Below are positions 1 to 6,737 of a stretch of DNA of 33,420 nucleotides, piece by piece. Below the pieces are notes generated by a model. It worked only from the letters and a program-made list of their open reading frames with translations. It was not told where the DNA came from and made no database searches. The stretch comes from DATAMF01 sp964472565 (GTDB lineage Bacteria; Chloroflexota; Anaerolineae; Aggregatilineales; Aggregatilineaceae), in assembly GCA_964472565.1 (NCBI GenBank), contig CAYYNB010000056.1, positions 1 through 33,420 on the forward strand, read 5' to 3'. The translations under genes were made by a program, and so were the position numbers. How positions within the stretch are numbered: the first letter of the stretch is position 1; each line of letters opens with the position of its first letter.

Positions 1-225
1 CCACCCACGCTTCTGCCGGATCATTTCCTCGCGTTGAGAAATCAGCCACAGCGCCGCGCCGATAACGCCCAGCGCAAACACCGCCATCCCCCCTGCCAGG
101 ACGCGGAAGGAAAGACTCTGGCCTTTGCTGGGCTGTGCAAGATAAAGCACTAAATGAATCAGCAGGGTCATATGGAACGCCGCCAGGACCAGCCAACAGC
201 GGCGAGTGGCAGTCAATACAGTCAC
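1..225 (-). CDS. Hypothetical membrane protein, C-terminus outside the window
   Basis: The reverse strand is open from a GTG at 225 to the window edge, giving the first 75 residues. The GTG is preceded by AAGGAAACC at ribosome-binding distance and by a good promoter (TTGATT, 17 bp, TACAAT) at 262-290. The translation starts with a short basic stretch (TATRRC), then a hydrophobic span at about residues 11-30, a short polar loop (AQPSKGQS) and a second hydrophobic span at about 41-62, ending in a charged segment (SQREEMIRQKR). This is the pattern of a two-span (or longer) inner membrane protein with the N-terminus inside. I do not recognise the family. It is transcribed divergently from the pilin-like gene at 409. 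Confidence 0.6.
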   Translation of the reverse strand, partial: MTVLTATRRCWLVLAAFHMTLLIHLVLYLAQPSKGQSLSFRVLAGGMAVFALGVIGAALWLISQREEMIRQKRGW

Positions 226-261
226 AAGTTTGGTTTCCTTCTCTCTGGAACAAATTTTGCG

Positions 262-290
262 ATTGTACCGTTCGCTCAAATCTCAATCAA
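262..290 (-). promoter_or_regulatory. Sigma70-like promoter for the membrane gene starting at 225
   Basis: Read on the minus strand, TTGATT (285-290) is followed by exactly 17 bp and TACAAT (262-267). The predicted start lies about 30 nt upstream of the GTG at 225. The same TACAAT box recurs before several other genes in this window. Confidence 0.6.
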
Positions 291-408
291 AAACGAAATT
301 TTTGTAAAATTCACGAATTATTTACCTTTTCCATGTAAAGTTGCGGAAATTTATGCGATATTAATGGTAGAAGCGTGTAGCAAGAACCTGAGTGAAGGAG
401 ATGAGATA

Positions 409-1122
409 ATGAAAAAGAGTTCGTTCTGGTACAAATTACAGCGGGGCCAAGCGCTCATGGAATACTGGCCGACTATCCCGGCCACCCTCATGATCCTTGT
501 TGCCACATCCATGATCGTCCAGTTTCTTAATGGTAGTTATATGACCGTCGTCGATGAACTGGGGAATCCTGGCGGGTTCGACTGCGAACAGGAACAGGAT
601 GAAAAAGAAGAAGGTCCAGACCTCGCTCAATTAGGCTGCCACACTGTTCAACTCGTCGGCAAAGCCTATGACGAAGGCACTGACCGCACCACCGTTGCCT
701 ACAAAGTCAATTCGAACTGCAACCCGTCTATCAGTCACTGGTCCCTCGGTATCCCCAAAGAAGTTGCGGACAAGATCGTGTCCTCCAGTGAACCTTATGA
801 GAAGTGGGCCACCGATCCGACCACCGGAACCAGCGGCATCAAATTCGATACCGGCTATGAAAGCTCCAGCGATGGTGATAAATCCGACGACACCAGCAAA
901 GATAAAGGTAAAGGTGGTGGCAAGAAACTCGCGTTCAGCGGCAGTACCTTCAGCCGGCTGTTCGTGGAAACAGATGAGCGCGTTGTAGTCTTCACCATCG
1001 ACGGTCACTACGATTGGTCCGTCGCCTACGTCACCATCAAAGCCGGAACCCAGGTCTTCTACAGCACCATCACGGCTCCGATGACACCCTATACCGAAGA
1101 AGAAGAAGAACAGTGCAAGTAA
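409..1122 (+). CDS. Secreted protein with TadE/Flp-like (class III) pilin leader
   Basis: Start chosen at ATG 409, preceded by GAAGGAGATGA; the frame is open further upstream but without a ribosome-binding site. The 237-residue protein begins with a basic leader and then RGQALMEY: a Gly13-Gln14 junction followed by Glu at mature position +5 and a hydrophobic span (about residues 19-42). This is the layout of type IV/Flp/TadE pilin signals cleaved by prepilin peptidase. The exported part has an acidic segment, a Cys-containing region with SHWSLGIP, a low-complexity Ser/Asp/Lys/Gly insert at about residues 158-180, then a beta-rich region (FTIDGHYDWSVAYVTIKAG) and an acidic Glu-rich end with a terminal Cys. 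It may be a minor surface-filament subunit or a pseudopilin-anchored exoprotein; no pilus assembly genes are visible here. Pilin-type export is inferred from the leader only. Confidence 0.8.
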   Translation: MKKSSFWYKLQRGQALMEYWPTIPATLMILVATSMIVQFLNGSYMTVVDELGNPGGFDCEQEQDEKEEGPDLAQLGCHTVQLVGKAYDEGTDRTTVAYKVNSNCNPSISHWSLGIPKEVADKIVSSSEPYEKWATDPTTGTSGIKFDTGYESSSDGDKSDDTSKDKGKGGGKKLAFSGSTFSRLFVETDERVVVFTIDGHYDWSVAYVTIKAGTQVFYSTITAPMTPYTEEEEEQCK

Positions 1123-1131
1123 TGTGGAGGC

Positions 1132-1160
1132 GAGGATAGGACATAGCTACTCCTATCCTC
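1132..1160 (+). other. Intergenic hairpin without T-run
   Basis: GAGGATAGGA (1132-1141) and TCCTATCCTC (1151-1160) are perfect 10-bp inverted arms around a 9-nt loop, just after the stop of the pilin-like gene. No T-tract follows, so this is more likely an RNA-processing or partial-termination hairpin than a classic terminator. It sits about 50 nt before the next gene. Confidence 0.45.
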
Positions 1161-1208
1161 CTCTACTTAGTAAACCAGACCAATAAGCATTCGAGAGTGG
1201 AAAAGACG

Positions 1209-2006
1209 ATGGCTGAAGAAATCACAAAAACACAAGAGGTTCCTGGCGACCCCGCAAGCAATCTGGAAATTGCGGTCCTGACAGCCGCTGTCGTAGGTGA
1301 ATATACCGTCGATTATACCGTCGATAAAGGCAACCGGGTTTGGAACAGAATTCGGAACATGCCTCCCCGCGTGCGCGGTGTAACGCTGTTGATGTTCTCG
1401 GTTGCAACGCTGTTGGTGCTGGTTTACGTGTTGTTTCTCTTCTACAAGGAATATGTCCACGATCACACCGGGCCGTTTCTGCAAGAAGCGCTCGCGGCCC
1501 CCTACGAGATGAACGAGCGCACACTTCCAGAGTGGGCCGAAGGTCAAACCGGCACCATCCTGCCCGAAGCGTTTGGCAACAACCGGTACTCAACCCCCGA
1601 AATTGAACACTATTCGATGCATGCGGTAAACCGCTGTCTGGTCGGTGTTCCTGTCGATTGGGGAACCCAGGCTTACTGCGAACGCTCGCAGGGCGCGGTG
1701 TTAGTGGAAAAAGCACGCTATATGGACAAATCAAACAGCCCGGTTGATGTCGTGGCTGTGCGCTTTACCGACGCCGCTGCCGCTCAAACCACCCATCTGG
1801 AACTGCTCCGGTACGCGCGTAAATCAGGCCAGGTGGGCAATTTCTCGGTTAACGGCACCACCGCCAACGATTACTTCTACGCGAGCACCTACAGCGATGT
1901 GGCGCGCTGGTACAGTTACAGTTGGCGGCGCGACGAGTGGGTTTTCACCATCTCCACTCAGGATAGTCTCAAGCTAGACGAAAAGATTAAAGAGTTCCCC
2001 TACTAA
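1209..2006 (+). CDS. Hypothetical single-span membrane protein
   Basis: ATG 1209 is preferred over the in-frame GTG at 1197 because only the former has a purine-rich stretch (GTGGAAAAG) upstream. The 265-residue product has a cytoplasmic N-terminus, one strongly hydrophobic segment at about residues 58-79, and an extracytoplasmic region of about 185 residues. That region contains two Cys (in NRCLVG and AYCERS) that could form a disulfide. Near the N-terminus an exact 12-bp tandem duplication (1302-1325) encodes the repeated YTVD. I do not recognise a family. It lies 86 nt downstream of the pilin-like gene on the same strand and ends at a strong terminator, so the two may form one unit and act together at the envelope. 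Confidence 0.75.
   Translation: MAEEITKTQEVPGDPASNLEIAVLTAAVVGEYTVDYTVDKGNRVWNRIRNMPPRVRGVTLLMFSVATLLVLVYVLFLFYKEYVHDHTGPFLQEALAAPYEMNERTLPEWAEGQTGTILPEAFGNNRYSTPEIEHYSMHAVNRCLVGVPVDWGTQAYCERSQGAVLVEKARYMDKSNSPVDVVAVRFTDAAAAQTTHLELLRYARKSGQVGNFSVNGTTANDYFYASTYSDVARWYSYSWRRDEWVFTISTQDSLKLDEKIKEFPY
1302..1325 (+). repeat. 12-bp exact tandem duplication inside a CDS
   Basis: TATACCGTCGAT occurs twice back to back, in frame, encoding a duplicated YTVD. It is a short in-frame slippage-type repeat. Confidence 0.8.
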
Positions 2007-2008
2007 AG

Positions 2009-2039
2009 CAGAGGCAGCTTTCAAGCTGCCTCTGTTTTT
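2009..2039 (+). terminator. Rho-independent terminator
   Basis: CAGAGGCAGCTT (2009-2020) and AAGCTGCCTCTG (2023-2034) form a long perfect stem followed by TTTTT. It closes the 409-2006 unit and also separates it from the convergent murJ-like gene ending at 2041. On the minus strand the stem is followed only by CTTT, so it would be a weaker terminator in that direction. Confidence 0.9.
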
Positions 2040-2040
2040 G

Positions 2041-3768
2041 TCAAGCTTCCGGCGCTAATGCCGGGCTGCTGCGCCGCACCAATCGCGGCAGCGAACGAAT
2101 CTCCTGGACGCCAAACAAGACCGCCGACACCACAAACGTCACCGTGCCGACTCCGGCCAGCCCCAGCACCCGCAGCGCGCTGACCAAAACGCCCGCATCA
2201 TGCCAACCGATGGCCCCCAAAAGCCCATCCACGACCAGTACCGCGATCCCCATCACGAGTGCCGCCGCGCCCGTTCGTAAGGTCGTTTGCGCCAGCGCCC
2301 GCCCCTCGATGCTGCCCCAGCGCCGGTGCAGAATGACCAACAGCAGCGCGAGTTCGATCAGAAAAATAGATGAATAACCTATCGCCAACGCCCCAACGCC
2401 CGTTGGCCCGGCCAGCCGATCATTAATAAGCGCTACCCCATCATTAATTTCAGCCAATGCCGCCGGATACTGCCCATCCGCGAAGCGGGTGCCCCAAGCA
2501 TTGAACACGGTTTGCAGCGGATCATCCAGTTGGTTGACATACATAAGATACAGCGCCCCGACCAGCACCACATTCACCACTGCCGCGATGATCGATACCC
2601 ATAACGGCGTGAAGGTGTCTTTGTCGGCGTAAAAACTGCGGGCGATGATCTCGTGAATACTCTGGAAGATCAATCCAAAGGCGAAGAATTGCAGCGCGCC
2701 ATAGACCAGGGCGCTGTCTTCGGCGTCAAACGCACCGCGTTCCAACAGGCTGATCATCGGCTTGCCAATCAAAATCAGGCCCACTGCTGCCGGAATCGTC
2801 GCAATCAGCACAAAACGCACCGCGCCGGACATCGCCTGCCGCTTACGGGCGGCATCGCCCAATTCGCTGTACGCGGCCAACATCGGAAAAACGACACAGC
2901 CCATCGCGCTGCCGATCAGCGTTTCGGGGATGTTCATCAACCGGTAGCCCCAGTCGAAAGCGGACACCGCGCCGCTGCCCATCCGCGAGGCGATATTCGT
3001 AAACACGACGACATTAAAACCCGACACGCCTAAGCCAAGCACGCGTGGAATCATCAGCCGGATAACGCGCCGCAGCGCAGGATCGCGCCAACCCAGGCGT
3101 GCCGTCCACTGCATGTGATAACGAAAGAGGCCGGGAACCTGAATACCGAGATGCATAAATGATCCCAGCACGGCACCCCACGCGATTCCATACACACCAA
3201 ACGGGCGAATGAGGAATCCGGCCCCGAACAGGATACCTACATCAAATAAAATGGGAGCCAGCGCGGGCAGCAAAAAATGATTATGGCTGTGGAGAATGCC
3301 CTGAAACATGCCGCTGACGCTGAACACGAGCGTGCTGATCAGCAGGATACGCATCAGGCGCACCGTCTGATCAACTTTATCCGCATCGAAGCCGGGAGCC
3401 ACAATATGTTTCACAATCCAGGGTGCGGCCACAAAGCCGATGATGCTCAACAGCAGTGTGACCGTAAAAACAGTATTGATGACACTGCTCGCCAACAGCC
3501 ACGCGTGCGCGGTCTCCCGACGCGCCAGAAAGCTGCTGAAAATGGGGATAAACGCATAACTCAGCGCGCCGCCACCGATCAGCAGCACGATCTGTTCGGG
3601 AATGCGGTTAGCCGTTACAAAAGCATCCCATTCATCCCCGACACCAAAAACGCTGGCGATCAAAAACGTCTGAGCAAGACTGATCATCTTCGCAGTCGCA
3701 AAGGCGACCATCAAGATAATCGTGTTACGGGCCATACTGCGGGCCGTCGTGGTTTGGTCGTTGTCCAT
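2041..3768 (-). CDS. murJ: Lipid II flippase MurJ (MviN family)
   Basis: A 575-residue polytopic membrane protein with the MurJ/MviN layout: an amphipathic basic N-terminus, repeated pairs of hydrophobic helices, the LLERGAF motif near residues 341-347, and ARSFYADKDTFTP near 376-388. The family moves undecaprenyl-linked peptidoglycan precursor (lipid II) from the inner to the outer face of the membrane. ATG 3768 follows a GGAG box at good distance and a TTGAGC/TATAGT promoter. Compared with the usual family pattern there is an extra polar stretch of about 45 residues (about 410-455) between two late helices, probably an extracytoplasmic loop. Neighbours on the same strand (alpha/beta hydrolase, C39-like protein) have separate signals. 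The family call is firm; lipid II specificity is by family. Confidence 0.92.
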   Translation of the reverse strand: MDNDQTTTARSMARNTIILMVAFATAKMISLAQTFLIASVFGVGDEWDAFVTANRIPEQIVLLIGGGALSYAFIPIFSSFLARRETAHAWLLASSVINTVFTVTLLLSIIGFVAAPWIVKHIVAPGFDADKVDQTVRLMRILLISTLVFSVSGMFQGILHSHNHFLLPALAPILFDVGILFGAGFLIRPFGVYGIAWGAVLGSFMHLGIQVPGLFRYHMQWTARLGWRDPALRRVIRLMIPRVLGLGVSGFNVVVFTNIASRMGSGAVSAFDWGYRLMNIPETLIGSAMGCVVFPMLAAYSELGDAARKRQAMSGAVRFVLIATIPAAVGLILIGKPMISLLERGAFDAEDSALVYGALQFFAFGLIFQSIHEIIARSFYADKDTFTPLWVSIIAAVVNVVLVGALYLMYVNQLDDPLQTVFNAWGTRFADGQYPAALAEINDGVALINDRLAGPTGVGALAIGYSSIFLIELALLLVILHRRWGSIEGRALAQTTLRTGAAALVMGIAVLVVDGLLGAIGWHDAGVLVSALRVLGLAGVGTVTFVVSAVLFGVQEIRSLPRLVRRSSPALAPEA

Positions 3769-3800
3769 ATACCATCTCCAGTCTGGAGCAAAGTCGCACG

Positions 3801-3830
3801 ACTATACCACGACTCGCCGCCGATGCTCAA
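3801..3830 (-). promoter_or_regulatory. Promoter for murJ
   Basis: On the minus strand TTGAGC (3825-3830), 18 bp, TATAGT (3801-3806). It lies in the 87-bp gap between the hydrolase stop (3856) and the murJ start (3768), so murJ need not depend on read-through. Confidence 0.55.
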
Positions 3831-3855
3831 TCCAGCGGCGGAAAAGCGTAGGTGC

Positions 3856-4734
3856 TTAGTTGGTGAACTGGCCCAGCCAGCGGGTGATCGCCTCATGATA
3901 CGCCGCGCTGCGTTCCGCCATCGGCAGATGCCCTGCACCCTCAATCATGACCAGTTCCGCGCCGGGAACCTTTTCAGCAATCAAACGCGCCTGGGCAGGC
4001 GGCACAATCGGATCGTGATCGCCAGCCAGAACCAACGCCGGAACCTGGATACGGGGCAGCACGTCGCTGGTATCGATGTCCGGCATACAGTAGAAATAAT
4101 GCAGCAGCGCATTCAAATCAAGCTGTTTGGCCGCCGGATAAATCTGATCCAGGATGTCGTTAAGTCCCGGAAATGCATAGAGCGTTTTCGCATCCGCCGC
4201 ATAATTGCGCAGCGTAAAACGATATAACGATCGGGTCAGCATCGAGACTCGGAACCCTGTCTTAAACAAGCCGTGACCCAGTGTACCGCCGCGCGCCCAG
4301 CGCTGCATCAGCCCCAAAATACCGATCCACTGTCCCTGGGCGAAGCCCGAAATCGATGCCACACCTTTGACCAGTTGCGGGACGCGCGCCGCGATATTCA
4401 AAGCCGAAAAGCCGCCGGTTGAATGGCCGATCACAATCACCTGCTGATCGCCAACCAGTTCCTTGATAGCACTCGCCAACAGTTCGACCATCAGTTCAGA
4501 AGTCAACTGGTCGCGCTGGAAACCGGGTGGAAAAGCAGCCGGATAGTGTCCCGGAAGGCTGAGCGAATACCAGGGAAACCGCGCCTGAATCAGATCAGTC
4601 TGCCCTACCGACCAGAAGTAGACCGACGAACCGATGCCATGAATAAAAACCAGCGGCGTGCCGGACAACTGGCGGTTAAAAGACAGCGCGGCCAGTTGAT
4701 GTCCATCGACAGCTATTTCCTGTAATTCGAACAC
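3856..4734 (-). CDS. Alpha/beta-fold hydrolase
   Basis: The protein has the full alpha/beta-hydrolase signature. Numbered from the chosen start, it has the oxyanion-hole HGIGSS near residue 32, the nucleophile elbow GHSTGG with Ser105, the acid in GDHDPIVP (Asp241) and His269 in GAGHLPM. There is no signal peptide, so it is probably cytoplasmic; the substrate cannot be read from sequence. I chose GTG 4734 (292 residues) because AGGGGGAAAA lies just upstream. The frame is also open to ATG 4776, but that start has no ribosome-binding site and abuts the terminator of the upstream gene at 4786-4820. The hydrolase ends 87 bp before murJ. Confidence 0.85.
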   Translation of the reverse strand: MFELQEIAVDGHQLAALSFNRQLSGTPLVFIHGIGSSVYFWSVGQTDLIQARFPWYSLSLPGHYPAAFPPGFQRDQLTSELMVELLASAIKELVGDQQVIVIGHSTGGFSALNIAARVPQLVKGVASISGFAQGQWIGILGLMQRWARGGTLGHGLFKTGFRVSMLTRSLYRFTLRNYAADAKTLYAFPGLNDILDQIYPAAKQLDLNALLHYFYCMPDIDTSDVLPRIQVPALVLAGDHDPIVPPAQARLIAEKVPGAELVMIEGAGHLPMAERSAAYHEAITRWLGQFTN

Positions 4735-4785
4735 GATAGATTTTCCCCCTACAATTGAAGAGTCTCCCTGTAGCATAGTACAGAA

Positions 4786-4820
4786 AACAAAAAAGGGCAG
4801 GTTATAAAACGCTGCCCTTT
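4786..4820 (-). terminator. Rho-independent terminator of the C39-like gene
   Basis: On the minus strand, AAAGGGCAG (4812-4820) pairs with CTGCCCTTT (4792-4800) across an 11-nt loop and runs into a T-rich tract (TTTTTTGTTTT). It lies 24 nt after the stop of the 4844-6451 gene. Confidence 0.85.
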
Positions 4821-4843
4821 GAACATCACTTGGCGGTGAAACG

Positions 4844-6451
4844 TTATTGCCCGGCGGCGACGGTCTGGAAGGTTCCCGACTCTACCTGGACTTTCGCGTC
4901 CGATGCCGGGAAGAAATTCGGGTTGAAGCGGATCGCCTGATCAAAAGCGCTCAGCGATGCGTCCATCTGGCCGCGCGCAGCATACACCAGCCCCTGATAG
5001 TAGAAAAATTCTTCGACATACTTGGTGGTGCCCATCGCACTATTGACGTAGGCCAGCACATCGTCGTAACGCCCGACATGATAATAAGCTTCAAACGGGC
5101 CGAACTGGTACCACAACATGCGGAAAGGTAACGTCAGCCGGAAAGCCTGATCATACGCAATCGCGGCGTCTTCATACTGCTGCATGGCGACATAGGCGGT
5201 TCCCGCGTTAAACCAGGCCCATTTATCCTCGTAATTCTGACCGATCTCGGCACGAGCCACTTCAAGCGCAATTTCATTCGCATACGCCGGATCAACATAC
5301 GAACCTAACGCGCCGCGCAAATCCAGCTCGCGGGAAGGCGGATACAACACGATGAAAACCCGGTTAAAATGCCGCCAGCTTTCATCCATCTGGGTATAGG
5401 GGTTCGAGCGGCCATTGCCCTGGTTGTAGCCAAGAAAGCTGTCATACGAGAGAAATTCCTGGTTCAGGTCGTTGTACCCCATCAGCAGCACATAATGGCC
5501 CATCCACCCATCATCGGCAGGCTGAATGCTCTCTTCGATGATGACCGGGAAATTGTTGGCAAGCAGCCGCTTGAGAAGCTGCATATTGCCGCCGATGCGG
5601 TACAGCGCTTTGACGCCCGTGCCAGCGGTGTTGTCGTTGACAAAACGCACCATCTGCCAGGGACTCACATTTTTGTCTTCGCTGTTGGGCTTCATCCATT
5701 TGGCGGCGATATCCTGTTTATTCATCCAGCCAAAAAAGCTGAGCGCCATCGTCATGGTCGTAGGGCCGCAGTTATTCCAGCCTTGCTGCTCATAACGAAT
5801 GCCGTCTAAACGCCACGATGACGGGAGCGGCTGTTCAGTAGGCACATAAGCCGGGGTCCAGGTTGGGCCGGTGTTGGGCGTGGGCGACGGCAAATTCGGC
5901 AAATCGGTGGGGGTGAACGTCGGCAGCATCCCGGCGGGCAAACCACCGCCTGTCGGCGTTGGAGTGAGCGCGGGCGGCGTCGTGGTGTCCGCAGCAAGTT
6001 CAGCCGCGCCAGGCAGTTCCGTTGAATCCGGTGCGGGTGCATTGGCCGTCTGGGCCGCCTGCGTCATCAACTGGAACGCCGCATCTTCCCCGGTCGAATT
6101 GACCGGTGTCGGATAGGCATTAAAGGGAATAGTCGCCTTCCAATAGGTGGCCCAGGGGAACCACTCAATCACCTGTTCCTGCCGCCAGCCGGGAAGATCA
6201 CGAAAATAGGGTGGAAAAGCAATCCACAGAATAACCAGCCCCACCACACCGATAAAGGTGAGCGCGCCCATCACCATAAGCAAAGGGCGAATCCAGCGTG
6301 CAGGAGAACGTCCACGACGGCGCGCTTGCTGGCGGCGGCGCGCACCACTCAAGGTCATATTCAAGGATCCCGGCACACCTAACGGCTTGTGTTCATTCTC
6401 GATAGGTGGCGAGACACGGGGTGATTTCGCGGTTGAATTTTGTTTAGCCAT
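4844..6451 (-). CDS. Membrane-anchored C39-like peptidase domain protein with TPR repeats
   Basis: ATG 6451 is preferred; an in-frame TTG at 6472 would add seven residues. The 535-residue protein has a basic cytoplasmic N-terminus (RRRQQARRRGR), one membrane span at about residues 55-78, and a Thr/Pro-rich linker with TPTPT at about 150-205. A papain-like C39-type domain follows, with Cys228 in NNCGPTT, His319 in GHYVLLMG and Asp337 in SYDSF. The C-terminus (about 390-520) is made of TPR-type helical hairpins (AWFNAGTAYVAMQQYEDAAIAYDQA and relatives). In the family these domains cleave peptides, often after double glycine in leader peptides or in cell-wall contexts. The residues needed for catalysis are present, but the substrate is unknown. 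It probably sits on the outer face of the membrane with TPRs as a binding platform. Confidence 0.85.
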   Translation of the reverse strand: MAKQNSTAKSPRVSPPIENEHKPLGVPGSLNMTLSGARRRQQARRRGRSPARWIRPLLMVMGALTFIGVVGLVILWIAFPPYFRDLPGWRQEQVIEWFPWATYWKATIPFNAYPTPVNSTGEDAAFQLMTQAAQTANAPAPDSTELPGAAELAADTTTPPALTPTPTGGGLPAGMLPTFTPTDLPNLPSPTPNTGPTWTPAYVPTEQPLPSSWRLDGIRYEQQGWNNCGPTTMTMALSFFGWMNKQDIAAKWMKPNSEDKNVSPWQMVRFVNDNTAGTGVKALYRIGGNMQLLKRLLANNFPVIIEESIQPADDGWMGHYVLLMGYNDLNQEFLSYDSFLGYNQGNGRSNPYTQMDESWRHFNRVFIVLYPPSRELDLRGALGSYVDPAYANEIALEVARAEIGQNYEDKWAWFNAGTAYVAMQQYEDAAIAYDQAFRLTLPFRMLWYQFGPFEAYYHVGRYDDVLAYVNSAMGTTKYVEEFFYYQGLVYAARGQMDASLSAFDQAIRFNPNFFPASDAKVQVESGTFQTVAAGQ

Positions 6452-6500
6452 GATTCCAATAAGACTCCCCAATACGGCTTAAATCTGCCGTCAAAGCAGC

Positions 6501-6529
6501 ACTATAACGCAAAAAGCCGCGTTTTTCCA
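6501..6529 (-). promoter_or_regulatory. Candidate promoter for the C39-like gene
   Basis: On the minus strand TGGAAA (6524-6529), 17 bp, TATAGT (6501-6506), about 50 nt upstream of ATG 6451. The -10 matches 5 of 6 and the -35 matches 4 of 6 of the sigma70 consensus. Confidence 0.45.
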
Positions 6530-6617
6530 TTATCCCACATTCTGCTTTGCCGTACAGTTACGATAGCCTACGGCTGGTAGGCGGGCGGCCTGTGATCGCG
6601 TACCTAAGTAAACAACG

Positions 6618-6646
6618 TTGACTTTTACCCTGGCACCTCGTACAAT
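6618..6646 (+). promoter_or_regulatory. Strong sigma70-like promoter for the EF-G-like gene
   Basis: TTGACT (6618-6623), exactly 17 bp, TACAAT (6641-6646): the best promoter match in the window. The predicted start near 6653 leaves a leader of about 85 nt before ATG 6738. The rest of the 6473-6737 gap holds the divergent promoter at 6501-6529 and nothing else recognised. Confidence 0.75.
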
Positions 6647-6737
6647 CCTACCGTTCCGAATCTAAGTCGAATCAGTCTACCACGATGGGGGCGGCTGCGT
6701 CGAGACGTAGACAATTCTTTGGAGGTTTTTTATAGCA

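Noticed and set aside
154..408. N-terminal extension of the pilin-like gene to ATG 154
   Set aside because: It overlaps the divergent gene and its promoter. ATG 409 has a strong ribosome-binding site and gives a proper pilin leader.
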